Assembly: GCA_903632075.3 (NCBI GenBank)
Contig: CAHIKZ030004549.1
Coordinates: forward strand, 412,501 to 476,500
From: Acanthosepion pharaonis
Lineage: Eukaryota; Mollusca; Cephalopoda; Sepiida; Sepiidae
Direction: 5' to 3'
DNA length: 64,000 nucleotides
In this document: positions 43,865 through 54,790 of the stretch, piece by piece
Position numbering within the stretch: the first letter of the stretch is position 1
Layout: each line of letters begins with the position of its first letter
Program-made: the position numbers and the translations under genes
The notes under the pieces: model-generated
Databases searched by the model: none
What the model saw: the letters and a program-made list of their open reading frames with translations, nothing else
Told to the model about the DNA's origin: nothing

Positions 43865-44125
43865 ATAGGAAAAAAAGAAATGGGCTATAAAATGTATTGC
43901 TGATCATTCTACTATAAATAATTATTTTTGGTAATTTTACTATAAAAATGTATTTTGTTTTTGTTTGGGGGTTTGCAGTTTGCCCATAGCTGCTACCACC
44001 CTCGCTCAGGGTAGACCTGGGAACAACAGCAATTGCTGCAAAGTGGTTCTACACTCCTTAAAGCCTCCAATCTCCCAATCAGAGGACTTTCTGACAGATG
44101 TAGTTTATCATAATCCTCAGGGTCT
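43865..44125 (+). mobile_element. Dispersed repeat family B, 5'-truncated
   Basis: Only the last sub-repeats and the terminus (CTGCTACCACCCTCGCTCAG, GGTAGACCTGGGAACAACAG, GATGTAGTTTATCATAATCC). Confidence 0.72.
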
Positions 44126-44170
44126 ATGTATATATGCATATATATAGAAAATGTGTGTTAAACATGTGTA

Positions 44171-44171
<1 letters not shown>

Positions 44172-44233
<62 letters not shown>
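44172..44233. repeat. (TA)n microsatellite
   Basis: About 30 TA units. Confidence 0.95.
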
Positions 44234-44234
<1 letters not shown>

Positions 44235-44287
44235 GTGTGTGAAAGTGCAGTTTTTATTTTATATCAAGAGACTATTCATTACAAAAG

Positions 44288-44650
44288 AATTAAATAGCAA
44301 TATTAATATGATTAATGACAAAATCACTTCACTAACAAGACTTAATGAGGCATTAACTTACTATCAATTCCTTGAATAATAAGATCTTTATATTCAATAA
44401 ATAGCATAATTTAAAAAAAAGCATCTTTCAGTCTACACTTATTTCATCTTAGTGTTTGCCTATGTATAGGAAAATTGTGCCCTGAAGATGATAATTTGAA
44501 ATTGTCGAAAGTACTTGGCATGTCTTCCAACTGATAACAACTCGAATATAAGGACCTTATTATTCAAGGAATTGATAGTAAGTTAATGTCTCCATAAGTC
44601 TTGTTAGTGAAGTGATTTAACCATTAATCACATTAACATTGCTATTTAAT
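44288..44650. mobile_element. Foldback element with hammerhead-like centre
   Basis: Arms 44288-44381 and 44556-44650 are near-perfect inverses (for example AACTTACTATCAATTCCTTG). In the spacer, about 44482-44514, CTGAAGA is followed by a GATAATTT/AAATTGTC hairpin and GAAA. Strands after GAAA do not form an obvious stem III with a cleavage triplet. Confidence 0.75.
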
Positions 44651-44676
44651 TGTTTGTATAAATTGTTTATCATATA

Positions 44677-45135
44677 TGCGTGCATGAGTGGTTAGAACAT
44701 TCACTTACCAACCATGAAACCTGGGTTCGAATTTCACCTTTGTCAATTTTTCAGGAAGGTGATTTCTTGATATTATTGGCCTGGGGAAGAAATCCCAGCA
44801 TACATCAACTTTGGAAAATGCCCCAAAATCACACCATGGGTTGACCTAAAATTTTTGAGTGAATTGTTTGGGGGTCATTGATGGTTGGGCTACCACAAAG
44901 TCATAAGTCATCGTGACTGAGGGTTTGAGCATACTGGTCTTGTTCAGACTGTTGATCATGCTAGATAATATGCTCTCTCCAAAAATCTATAACTAAGGCC
45001 TGCTTAGCATAGTTGCAGTATAAACCACAGGTGGGTTGAACAAGCACAAATGTGCCTGAGCAGGCATCTTCAAAAGGGATTTGCTAGCCACCCTAGTAGA
45101 CAGGCATACTGGGATACAAATAGCCAGTCATTTTA
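44677..45135 (+). mobile_element. tRNA-headed SINE, type 1
   Basis: Head TGCATGAGTGGTTAGAACAT and B-box GGGTTCGAATTTCAC, the TCAGGAAGGTGATTTCTTGA block, central GGTCATTGATGGTTGGGCTA, then GTGCCTGAGCAGGCATCTTC and TGCTAGCCACCCTAGTAGAC. Ends in an AT repeat. Confidence 0.82.
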
Positions 45136-45539
45136 ATTATATATATATATATATATAGTAAAGGTAATAAATTCATTGGTATTTAATCCAAGTTGATCCT
45201 AGTAATATAAAATACTATCAGTAGAGCCCGGCGTTGCAACAGGAAGAGATAGATCAAGTATAGACCATCATAAAGACTGAAAAATAAAATTGACAAAGAT
45301 TATTGTTTAAGGTTGACAGACACGCATGTCTTAATTAGGGTTTTGTTTTTTCTTTTTTTTTTTTTTTTTTTTTTATGAATTGGTCAAACCCAAAAACTCA
45401 AACAAAAACATTGTTTTCAATCATTATGAGTCTACCGATTGAATAGAATTTTATTATAAACAATTGTCTTGTAAATGGAATTTTTAAAGCATTCTGAATG
45501 TAAAAAATAAAGAAAAAATGTGTGCAAGACAATAAGAAA
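45136..45539. other. Non-coding stretch
   Basis: TA tract 45139-45160, T-run 45350-45375; otherwise nothing. Confidence 0.5.
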
Positions 45540-45900
45540 CACTACTACTTAAAAAAAAAAAGTTTTGTTGAAATCGGTTGAAAAATATAGGAAATCCGAT
45601 CCCATATATAAACGAACACACACACACAACCTGGGTTTTATAATAAGTATAACTCGATATGAGTTGTCCCCCTTTCATTCTCGTGATGACTCTTAATAGT
45701 GTTTTCAAATTGATTTCATGCAAAAACAATTGTTTTTCCAATTTTTGGCACTGTCAGAACCACCACAAGGTAATTTTACGTAGTCCTGTGAAGTTTTGTT
45801 GAAATCGGTTGAAAAATGTGGGAAATCTGATCCAATATATAAACGTACACACACACACACACACACACACACAACCTGGGTTTTATAATAAGTATGATTA
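45540..45900. repeat. Direct duplication ending in CA repeats
   Basis: Two copies, about 45565-45655 and 45785-45895, share GTTTTGTTGAAATCGGTTGA, a GGAAATCYGATCC segment, (CA)n and ACCTGGGTTTTATAATAAGT. Each looks like the end of a dispersed element with an internal microsatellite. Confidence 0.8.
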
Positions 45901-46178
45901 AAACTGATCCACAAAACGGGGTGTAACAACAAAATTGTCCAAATGTTAAATTAAGATTTGAACTGTTGTATCTTAGGAATGATTAAAGATATCTTACTGG
46001 AGTTTTCTGAGGTTTTTTAGAAGACTATAGAACTCTACTTTGAGAAGAAGAATATATAATTACTTTCCTAGCTTAACAGAAGAATCATGATGAAATCGAT
46101 CATAAACAAAAATGACATGTTCATCATTAATTAATCATAGCTAAGAATTGGAATCTCATGAAGGATTGAAATAAAGTT

Positions 46179-46215
<37 letters not shown>

Positions 46216-46881
46216 CAGGATTATTTTCCAACTTATACAAGTTGTTCCTTGCCCTCTTTAACCTAACTTTCTGTCCTGGAGTTACAAGGTGCCTTACACA
46301 TTACATGTATGATTTCATTTTCATGTCTTTTTTTCACTACTTGTTGGACTGTCATAGGTGAAACTCCTCTCTCACATGCCAAACACCTTATAGATTGAGT
46401 TGGATCTTTTCTAACTGATCTCTTTAGCTCTAAGTTGAAACGATGTTCTCACTTCCTGTTGTGAACTCCTGATCCAGTTTTCCTATCTACTGTTCCCTCT
46501 TTAAAACTTATTCACTGTTCTCTTGATGGTTTTTGACTGGACTTTGAAGATGAAAGACAGAGTATGAATGTTGGTGCCATTACTGAAGACTTGAATGATT
46601 TTTTTACTCTCACCATTGCTTTAGTTGAGAAGACAGTGTGGCTGACACAAAATGATTTTAACCTACTCTCTTTTTAGCTGGATAACTCAAGGTTTTCAAG
46701 TGATTCTTATGAAAAATGGTATCAAGATGGCTAAATGGCTTATCTGAAAACGGTGAAGAAAGAAGCTCAATTAGTTTACTGTCTTTTTAGTTATTAAGCA
46801 TTTTGTGGGATAGACAATTATGCTGTTACACCCAGTGTGTGTGTGTGATATATATGTATATTTAGGAAGCAAATATCCTTT
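45901..46881. other. Non-coding stretch
   Basis: TA tract 46184-46214; nothing else. Confidence 0.5.
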
Positions 46882-46969
46882 ATCCTTTCATATTCACAAA
46901 TATTTTTCCATGTTAAAATTGAATATTCAATTTTAATATACAGAAAAATATTCATGAATATGAAAGGAT
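46882..46969. repeat. 88-bp inverted repeat
   Basis: Arms of about 43 bases starting ATCCTTTCATATTCACAAAT with no spacer, a few mismatches. MITE-like. Confidence 0.85.
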
Positions 46970-47119
46970 TATGATAAAAATAAGCAGGTATAATGTTTGT
47001 AATTTATTCAAAATATATATAAACTAATGAAGTTGTACTTTTTCTCCCAATTTGTAATATAAGCAGTTATCAGTGATTTAAGCAAAAATTTAAATTTGAC
47101 ATTTGTATTGACTGATTTG

Positions 47120-47425
47120 GTATTTTTATGGTTTATCAACCCTTTGTGAGTTATTTAAAGCTGAAATGTATTTTGGATTGTAAGAATAATTCTTTTTGGC
47201 AAGTAAATATTGCATTTACTATTTTTGGTGGAAGATAACAATGATTTTTTTTCCAGATACAAGTTTTACTATTTAACCCATTGCTGGAGGGAAAAGAGAT
47301 GGATTCATACTTTTCCCAACTGTATTTGTAAGTCAATATTACACATTTGATTTGAATTTAAATGGTTCTCTGACTTCTCATTCTAAATTGCTATCCGTTA
47401 TACCAGCAGCACATTTGCCTTTGAC
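47120..47425 (-). mobile_element. tRNA-headed SINE, type 3
   Basis: Reversed order: TTATGGTTTATCAACCCTTT (3' tail inverted), TTTTGGATTGTAAGAATAAT, TTTTTCCAGATACAAGTTTT, ATGGATTCATACTTTTCCC, then the reversed head near 47375-47415. Same family as 18890, 54575, 60830 and 63255. The tail resembles that of family B. Confidence 0.72.
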
Positions 47426-48044
47426 ATTTGTAAATATAAACAAAGTCCAGATAAGTTATGGATCAATTTGAAACTATATTTATACTGTGAAGAGGATCCC
47501 CCTCTTCTAAAATAAAAAGGCTAATATTTTTTTCGTTCTGACATGTCACGGGTAGCAGAAGCTTTAATGAAATTTAATCTATGAAAATAATTTCCCTCCA
47601 CGAAATTGTTCCCCATTTTTGCATGCTGACCAGTTAATTTAAGTAGTGCCAAAATCTCTTACTTATTGTTGCTTGTCAACCACTGTCCTCTCTCTTCACC
47701 CTCCCCACAATATCCTCCTTATTGCTGGTATTGTAACTTTTCAATAGTAATAGATCCTCAAAGGAATTGACTTGAACAGTTCTTAAGATGCCTACCAATT
47801 CATTGAAGATGGCAATATTTCATGAGCTTCAATTATTGTTTGCTTTAAGCTCGATCCAATAAAGTTAAGTGCTTCTTAGAGACGTTTATTAATGAGGATA
47901 TTCAAGACTGGGATGAAGGAAGATCTGCATTCAATTCTAAGAAAAGCTAAATTGATACCGTTCTGTATGAATTGGTGATTAAAGTATGCAATGGAGATGT
48001 TGACTTTTTCTGAAAAAGACGCTCCTTCTTTTCCTTCATTCTTC
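47426..48044. other. Non-coding stretch
   Basis: Nothing recognised. Confidence 0.5.
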
Positions 48045-49307
48045 ATTTTTTCAATCACTTTTTCTTTTCTTTTCTTTTTTTTTTATTCTTTTTTTCTTTT
48101 TTTCCTTCTATTTTTTTCTTTTCTTTCCTTTCATTCCTTTTTTTTTTCCTATTCCTTCTTTCCTTCCTATTCCTTCTTTCCTTCCTATTCCTTCTTTCCT
48201 TCCTATTCCTTTTCCTTCCTTCATTTTCTTTTCTTTTTTTCCTTTTCCTTCTTCCTTCCTTTTCTTCTTTTTCCTTCTTATTCCTTCTTCCTTTTTCTTC
48301 TTTTATTTCCTTCCTTCCTATTCTTCTTCTTCCTTCTATTCCTTCCTTCCTATTCCTTTCTTCTTTCCTTCCTATTCTTTTCCTTCCTTTCTTTCCTTCC
48401 TTCCTTCCTATTCTTTCTTTCTTCCTTCCTTCTTCTCTTTCTTCTTTCCTTCCTATTCTCTCTTTCTTCTTTCCTTCCTATTCTCTCTTTCTTCTTTCCT
48501 TCCTATTCTCTCTTTCTTCTTTCCTTCCTATTCTCTCTTTCTTCTTTCCTTCCTATTCTCTCTTTCTTCTTTCCTTCCCTTCTTTCCTTCCTATTTCTTT
48601 TTCTTCCTTCCCCTATTCCTTTCTTCCTTCTTTATTCTTCTTCTTTCTTCTTTCTTCCTTCCTTCCTTCTTTCCTTCCTATTCCTTCTTTCCTATTCCTT
48701 CTTCCTTCCTTCTATTCTCTTCTTTCCTTCCTATTTTTTCCTTCCTATTTTCTTTCCTTCCTTCCTATTCTCTCTTTCTTCTTTCCTTTCTTTTTCTTCT
48801 TTCCTTCCTTCCTATTCTCTCTTTCCTTCCTTCCTTTCTTCTTTCCTTCCTATTCTCTCTTCCTTCCTTTTCCTTCCTATTCTCTCTTTCTTCCTTCCTA
48901 TTCTCTCTTTCTTCTTTCCTATTCTCTCTTTCTTCCTTCCTTCCTATTCTCTCTTTCTTCCTTCCTTCCTATTCTCTCTTTCTTCCTTCCTTCCTATTCT
49001 CTCTCTTCTTTCCTTCCTATTCTCTCTTTTCCTTATCTCTTTCTTTCCTTCCTTCCTTCCTATTCTCTCTTTTCTTCTTTCTTTCTCTATTCTTCCTTCC
49101 TTCCTATTCTCTCCTATTTTCTTCTATTCTTCCTTCCTATTCTCTCTCTTCTTTTCCTTCCTATTCTCTCTTTCTTCTTTCCTTTCCTATTCTCTTTTCC
49201 TTCCATTCTCTTTCTTCTTTCCTTCCTATTCTTTCTTCCTTCATTCTCTCTTTCTTTTTTCCTAATATTCCTCCTATTTTTTTTACTATTTTTTTTATTC
49301 CTTTTTT

Positions 49308-49353
<46 letters not shown>

Positions 49354-49375
49354 ATTTCTTCTTCTTTCTTCACTG
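48045..49375. repeat. 1.3-kb polypyrimidine tract (TTCC/TTTC with CCTATTCTCTC units)
   Basis: The plus strand is almost pure C and T, interrupted mainly by single A residues in a recurring CCTATTC. In the middle, a 25-bp unit (TTCCTATTCTCTCTTTCTTC plus TTTCC) repeats in tandem from about 48430. It ends in long T runs. The 424-codon frame 47991-49265 consists of Ser, Phe, Leu and Pro only and is an artefact of composition. Confidence 0.95.
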
Positions 49376-49694
49376 TTTTGATCCACTTTGATTTTTATCT
49401 AAACAAAACGAACTTATCACACATAAAATCAGTGATTCCCTCAAACAGGACAATGTATAACTGAGTAGGGACAACTCAACACACAAAGTTCAATCAAAGA
49501 TTTGCAGCTTTCCTTAACATGCAACAGCATGACTTAACAGTTATTAATACTTTATCAAATATCCTAGCATGGGATGGATAACAACTTGTAAAAACTTCTT
49601 ATCAATTTGCTGCAAACCTATCACATTGACCATATCATAAAAATAGCAAATGTAATTCACGTTTATTGTGAATTTATTCGTTTGAATTTCTAGG
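49376..49694. other. Non-coding stretch
   Basis: Nothing recognised. Confidence 0.5.
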
Positions 49695-49948
49695 ATGGGG
49701 AATTATCATTATTTACATGCAAACTATTCTCCTTATCCTCGTTCTTCGTATCACAATGTTTCGACCGGCACTGTCTGGCCTTCATCAGATATTCAAACTT
49801 GACATAGCAATGGATCAATCTACCTCATAGATTAAATAAAGAGTTCACTTAAAAATTCCTTGTAGGTTAACCGGATCGACATACACCTGATGAAGACCAG
49901 AAGGCACAACAGTTGAAACATTGTGATAACAGAAACAAAGATGAGGTT
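49695..49948. mobile_element. Foldback element of the tRNA-centre family, short form
   Basis: Left arm ATTATCATTATTTACATGCA, CACAATGTTTCGACC, GGCCTTCATCAGATATTC; right arm CACCTGATGAAGACCAGAAG, GTTGAAACATTGTGATAACA, ACAAAGATGAGG. On the minus strand the left arm reads CTGATGA, an AGGCC/GGTC-type hairpin, GAAACATTGTG. The tRNA-like centre is missing. Family B starts at once on its right. Confidence 0.78.
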
Positions 49949-50430
49949 GGTTGATTTTGTTTAGTGGCATATCAACATCTCTATGGGTTATTTAATGACA
50001 AAATCGAAATACTTTGAACACAATTTCATGGCTTCAACTAAAATATATTTTGAATGCAAATGTATACCTTCAACTACAGATAAAATGTATTGTTGGTCAT
50101 TTTGCTATAAAATGTATTGTTGATCATTTTGCTATAAAATGTATTGTTGGTAATTCTACTATAAATATGTATGGTTGGTAATTTTTTTATATAAAAATGT
50201 ATTGCTGGTATTTTTACCATAAAAATGTATTTCTATACTTTCATAATATTTTTTTTTGCTTGTGGTTTCCCCATTTGCCCCTAGCTGGGGCCCCTAACAG
50301 GAGCTACCACTCTGTGTCAGGGTGGACCTGGGAACAAAAGCAATTAAGAGGTGGTTCCATGTTCTTCAAAATCTCCAACCTTCCAACCTTGCTGCTGGAT
50401 GTAGTTTATCATCATACCCAGGACTACAAA
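49949..50430 (+). mobile_element. Dispersed repeat family B
   Basis: Full copy; the tandem 27-bp sub-repeats are clearest here (CTATAAAATGTATTGTTGGT three times from about 50108). Confidence 0.8.
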
Positions 50431-50755
50431 GATGCGGATAATAATCTGTATGTAAATAATGTTAATAGAATTTATTCTTTAAAATAGATTCCAAACTTAT
50501 CAATAGCCTCCTCTTAATGATTAAGGAACTTCATAATAGTATTTTTATAAAAAAGACCTTTTGGTTTCATGTAAAATTGAGAGACTAGTTTCCACTTTTT
50601 CTTTTTTATGTAGTAGATTCTATAACTTAAGCATATCATATCAAAAACACTAAAGGACAAGTATTAACTTGACAGACACATGGAATTCTTTCAAATACTC
50701 ACAGGTGTTCTCCAAAGTGACACACTTACGTTATTCTTGTTCATCACAGCTCTGG
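50431..50755. other. Non-coding stretch
   Basis: Nothing recognised. Confidence 0.5.
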
Positions 50756-51180
50756 ACACTGCATTCTAAGGAATGACATAAGAAACACATATTGGCTTCA
50801 TACGAGCAACACATCAGATCTCACCTGGCCACAAACATCATGGATGCTAACTTTGCAGATGATTTTGTATTAGTCTCAAACTACTGAAGACAGGCACAAC
50901 CTCTCCTGCTCTAATTAGAGGTGGCAAAACTACATATAAATTTCATTAAAACCAAATATGTTATACAATCAACCAAAGGGTGAAATTATTACATTAGAAG
51001 GGAATAAATTAAAATAACTTTAAGTAACTCGATACATAGATTCAGTCAAGTGAAAAAGACATGGAGATAAGAATTGGGCAACCTAGGGGCACACTGAACA
51101 AAATAAAAAAGGGTATGGAAGCTGAATCTCCAAAACCATCTGAAAATTCTTTTCAGGCACAAAAATAGTGCAGAAAAGTT
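50756..51180 (+). pseudogene. LINE reverse transcriptase palm fragment
   Basis: The forward frame reads MDANFADDFVLVSNY (catalytic ADD box; canonical ITDLDYADDLALV), a stop, then LEVAKLHINFIKTKYV (canonical GLxINxxKTK), GEIITLEGNKLK (xITTLxGxxLK), and after frame changes a DMEIRIGQPRGTLNKIKKVW block (DIxxRIxxAxxAxxxLxxIW). The series is a non-LTR RT palm to thumb. Stops and shifts make it dead. It differs from the 11.3-kb family. Confidence 0.85.
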
Positions 51181-51189
51181 AGACAAAGA

Positions 51190-51695
51190 TGACGACCGTC
51201 CTGGGTATGACAATAAGCTACATCCACGTCCTGGATAAATTGATGAACTATGTCCAGCATCAGGGCCTCTAATCGGGAGGTTTTGGGGATCATGGAGCTG
51301 CCTCTTGGTTGCTGGTGTTCCCGGGTTCACCCTGACCCTGGGTGGTGGCACCTGTTTGGGTCCTATCTATGGGCAGGTGGTTGACACCCAAACTTGTGTA
51401 AAAATAGGTTTTAATACCACAGGTGCTTTGTAATACAGGAAAATATTACCAGCAATGATTTTTATTTTAAAAATTATCAGCAATACTTTAAAAAAAAGAA
51501 AAGTACCAGCAATACAAACAGCTATACATTCTTTGAAAAGAAAATATGACCAGCTATATATTTCTTCAAGGAAAAATATTCCCAGAAATAGATTTTTGAA
51601 GAAAAACATTACCAGCAATAAAAATGTTGTTGGTATTAAATAACCCATTGAGGTGTTGATATGCCGTAAAACAAAGAAAGATGAGTGATAGGTTT
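51190..51695 (-). mobile_element. Dispersed repeat family B, inverted copy
   Basis: Minus-strand copy; plus text runs from ATGACAATAAGCTACATCC through TGACCCTGGGTGGTGGCACC to AATAACCCATTGAGGTGTTG and ATATGCCGTAAAAC. Confidence 0.8.
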
Positions 51696-52074
51696 GATGG
51701 AACATATATGAGAATGCTATGGGCTACACTTGGAAGATCCTGGAAATCACTCTAAACAAAGGAGGAGCTTTGCAAGGAAAAACAAAACAACAGGATACAT
51801 GCGGATTAGAAAACTGTTATTCATTGGGTACAATTTTTTTCTTTTAAAAGAAAAAAAATGTAATATCGGGCCGATCCCCCCCTAATTAATGAGATAATCC
51901 TTTGTTATGGTAAAAAGAGATCTATTCATTTATTCGCAATGAATAATGCGTACAGTTCACATAATGAAATGTCTCATTACAAACAAAGGGAGATCAGGTT
52001 GGCATGACTGATAAATATATGAAGTCAATTTGTGTTTGATAGTATCAATGTATTTGCACATTGTTGCTAGCATG
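51696..52074. other. Non-coding stretch
   Basis: Nothing recognised. Confidence 0.5.
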
Positions 52075-52328
52075 AACTCACAAGTCTTCATGACCGAGGG
52101 TTTGAGCATGCTCAGATTGTTGAACATTCTAGATAACACGCTCTCTCCCAGAAACTGTAACTAAGGTCTGCTCAGCATAATTGCACTATAATCCCCAGGT
52201 TAGCTCTGTGGGTGTTGAACAAACACAAATGTGCCTGAGAAAGAGTCTGCAATAGGGATTGACTAGCCACCACAGTAGACGGGTAACCTCGAATGTGATT
52301 GGCCAGCTATTATTATTATTATAATTTG
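52075..52328 (+). mobile_element. SINE type 1, 3' part
   Basis: ACTCACAAGTCTTCATGACC, CAGAAACTGTAACTAAGGTC, ACACAAATGTGCCTGAG, AGTCTGCAATAGGGATTGAC and the GGCCAGCTATTATTATTATT terminus. Head absent. Confidence 0.8.
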
Positions 52329-52389
52329 CCCAATAATGAAATAACTTAAAAAACTTCACAAGGTTCTGTCTGAATTTCCGAGATGAGGA

Positions 52390-52725
52390 GTTATCATTAT
52401 TTACAGGCAGCCTACTGTTCTCATTTTTGTTATTATTATCACCTGATGGCCTTCTGCCCGATTTTCTGGAATTGAGGATGTATCATTATTTACATTCAAA
52501 TAAACTAATGTCCTCATCATTGTTGTTGTTATCACAAGGTTTCAACCATTGTGTCCTCTGGCTTTTATCAGGTATATATCCATCAGGTTCAGTTTGGAAT
52601 TGCCTGTAAGCTACCCAGATTGATATACACTCTGCTGAAGGCCAGAGGACACAATGGCTGAAACGTTGTGATAACAACAACAAAGATGAGGATAATAGTC
52701 TGAACGTAAATAGTCATTATGTTTT
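52390..52725. mobile_element. Foldback element of the tRNA-centre family
   Basis: Inner element 52479-52725: left arm ATCATTATTTACATTCAAAT, AATGTCCTCATCATTGTTGT, GTTTCAACCATTGTGTCCTC; right arm is the inverse, ending AGATGAGGATAATAGTCTGA. An extra partial left arm lies at 52390-52470. The right core reads CTGCTGA (one change from CTGATGA), AGGCC...TGGCT, GAAACGTTGTG. The GTTGT-GATA-ACAAC hairpin follows. Confidence 0.82.
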
Positions 52726-53480
52726 TTGTAATCTCTTTATAACTTTTCTTTTTAACCTTTGTCCAAAAGAAATGCCACTGACAAAGAATGTTTGGTTTAA
52801 GTATTGAGTCTTAATTTGTGGTGGCACTGTGTGTGCAAATATTTCACAAATCAAATAGTATTTAAAAAGTTATTTTTGCTTAGTCATTTTTTTGTAATGA
52901 CCATTTGTAGGACCGACATTATAAATCGCAGAAACAACAATACTAATGCCTTCAAACAATACTCGGTCAGACACCACTAATTCCCATGTATATAGTTTTT
53001 GATTACCATTACATTATTTATTTCAAGATGAGGTACACTGTGCTTGCTCTCTGGTGATTCGTGTTCAAACCCAGTGACACTTTATTCTAATATGACACAT
53101 TTTTTAAAAAATTTAAACCATTTGGTCAGTATCTTTTATTAATACATTATTCTTTTTCTTTTTCAGGTAAGTAAAACAATTCCTAAAGTTTCCTGTAAGT
53201 ATTTTGGATTTTTTTCCAGTGAGTATATATAATATCCTTTTGATAAATTCGGTTGGACAAAATATCTTAATTTGATTGTAAACTCATTTGTAAATTTACA
53301 TTTTAATTTTTCAATATTATATGACTGTTAGGCTGGTCTCTGTTTTATTAGTTATTGAGTTCAGTTGTTGCTTTTCTATTATTGTGTTATCAGTTTACTG
53401 CTGGCATGAGGTATGGTCAAAAGCTATCCAAACCTCACTGGACTTGGTCATCAATTTGCTTCATACTATATATATATATA
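52726..53480. other. Non-coding stretch
   Basis: Nothing recognised; a short TA tract ends at 53480. Confidence 0.5.
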
Positions 53481-53662
53481 CAGTGTAACCCGGATATAAG
53501 AGAGTTGTCGGGACTGGAGAAGAAGTCTCTTATATCCGGGTTTCTCTTATATCCGGGTTTGGTCTATTTTATATACATTAACACAGGCTGTAATTTGGGA
53601 CCAGAGAAAATCTCTCTTATATCCGGGTTTCTCTCATATCCGGGTCTCTTATATCCGGGTTA

Positions 53663-53666
<4 letters not shown>
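53481..53666. mobile_element. Pogo/Tigger-type MITE with repeated terminal motif
   Basis: Left end CAGTGTAACCCGGATATAAG, right end its inverse (TATATCCGGGTTACACT), flanked by TA-rich sequence as expected for TA target sites. The interior holds five copies of TCTCTTATATCCGGGT in the right-end orientation. No coding capacity. Family by terminal style. Confidence 0.75.

Positions 53667-53712
<46 letters not shown>
53667..53712. repeat. (TA)n microsatellite
   Basis: About 22 TA units at the right end of the MITE. Confidence 0.95.
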
Positions 53713-53716
<4 letters not shown>

Positions 53717-53990
53717 TATACGTTATATTTATAGGTATAAATATTTAAGTAAATTTTCTGTTTTTAATAAACAGTATTAACATATACCACCCTGAATGCA
53801 ACCTTGATAACCAGACGCTTCCTCTGCAGCTAAATGGTACAGCATGTCAGATGAAATGATGGTTCCATATAGGATACAGGTTCGATTCCTGTCAGAGGAC
53901 ACATATTTTCTTTGAGATTTCTTGGACATTCAGGCCGGTAAATGTTGTTAATACTGTTTATTATAAACAAAGTGTTTACTTAAGTTGGAG
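53713..53990 (+). mobile_element. SINE type 2 with inverted 5' tail
   Basis: An inverted tail copy (53713-53800: TTGTTTATACGTTATATTTA, TAAGTAAATTTTCTG, AATAAACAGTATTAACAT) precedes a complete head (GCTTCCTCTGCAGCTAAATG, GGTTCGATTCCTGTCAGAGG), body (GACATTCAGGCCGGTAAATG) and tail. The termini are thus inverted repeats. Confidence 0.8.
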
Positions 53991-53999
53991 AGTTGAGCT

Positions 54000-54185
54000 A
54001 AAGGGAGATAACTATGACACCCGGGAGAGGTATGGCACGTGGAACTAGAACAATCTACCCTGGTAGATGAAAGAAAGGGCACAGTTTGAAATTCCAGTCA
54101 CCTGAAGGCAGGAGCATACAATGGCCGAAATGTGAATATGGCAACAAAGATGAAGACAACAGTCTTAACAATGTAAATAATATAA
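54000..54185 (+). mobile_element. Foldback of the tRNA-centre family, right half
   Basis: Matches 22730-22908: GGAACTAGAACAATCTACCC, CAGTCACCTGAAGGCAGGAG, AATGGCCGAAATGTGAATAT, AGATGAAGACAACAGTC. Confidence 0.72.
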
Positions 54186-54198
54186 AAATTTCATTATC

Positions 54199-54239
<41 letters not shown>
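54199..54239. repeat. (TA)n microsatellite
   Basis: About 20 TA units. Confidence 0.95.
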
Positions 54240-54243
<4 letters not shown>

Positions 54244-54574
54244 GGATGTAGAATTGTATCAAAACAAAAGTGGAGAAATGAGGCAAAAACCTGAAGATGC
54301 CAATTTAACACACAGAGCTGAAACACATTCTCAATAAAAACACTTTATAAATTATGTTGTCTGTTCGAGTGCTCCCTCTGGAGTTTTTGATTAGGAAACT
54401 ATTATGTGTCCTTGCAGATTTAGCCAGACTCAGAATAATTACAATCTTTTTAAATTAAACCATTGCAGTTCAGTGGCACAAATCTGGTCTTTTATGGCCA
54501 TTGTCCACATCCAAACTGCTGCTGCCAATGTTTTCACCATGACTCTGGGAGAGGTGGCTTCTAGGTACCATGCC
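54240..54574. other. Non-coding stretch
   Basis: Nothing recognised; the 82-codon frame at 54404-54652 has no domain and runs into a SINE. Confidence 0.5.
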
Positions 54575-54790
54575 ATGATTTTGTCCCAGGGCCAGATACC
54601 ATTTTGTATTCAGGGTTTTCCTTCTCCTAGATTGGTTGCCAACCACAGATAGTTCAGTCTGGTCTGCTATTTAAACCATAACAGGGTTAGAGAAGAAATG
54701 GATTCTTATCTTTCCCAAGGGTATTTTACTCATAAATGAATTTGACTTGTATTAGAACTATGATCCCCAACTTCTCATTCCAATCTGATA
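54575..54790 (-). mobile_element. SINE type 3
   Basis: CTTCTCCTAGATTGGTTGCC, TCAGTCTGGTCTGCTATTTA, ATGGATTCTTATCTTTCCCA and the reversed head to 54790. Confidence 0.75.

Noticed and set aside
47991..49265. 424-codon plus-strand frame
   Set aside because: Pure Ser/Phe/Leu/Pro translation of a polypyrimidine tract.
53355..53780. 141-codon plus-strand frame
   Set aside because: It translates the Tigger-type MITE and a TA tract; no protein similarity.
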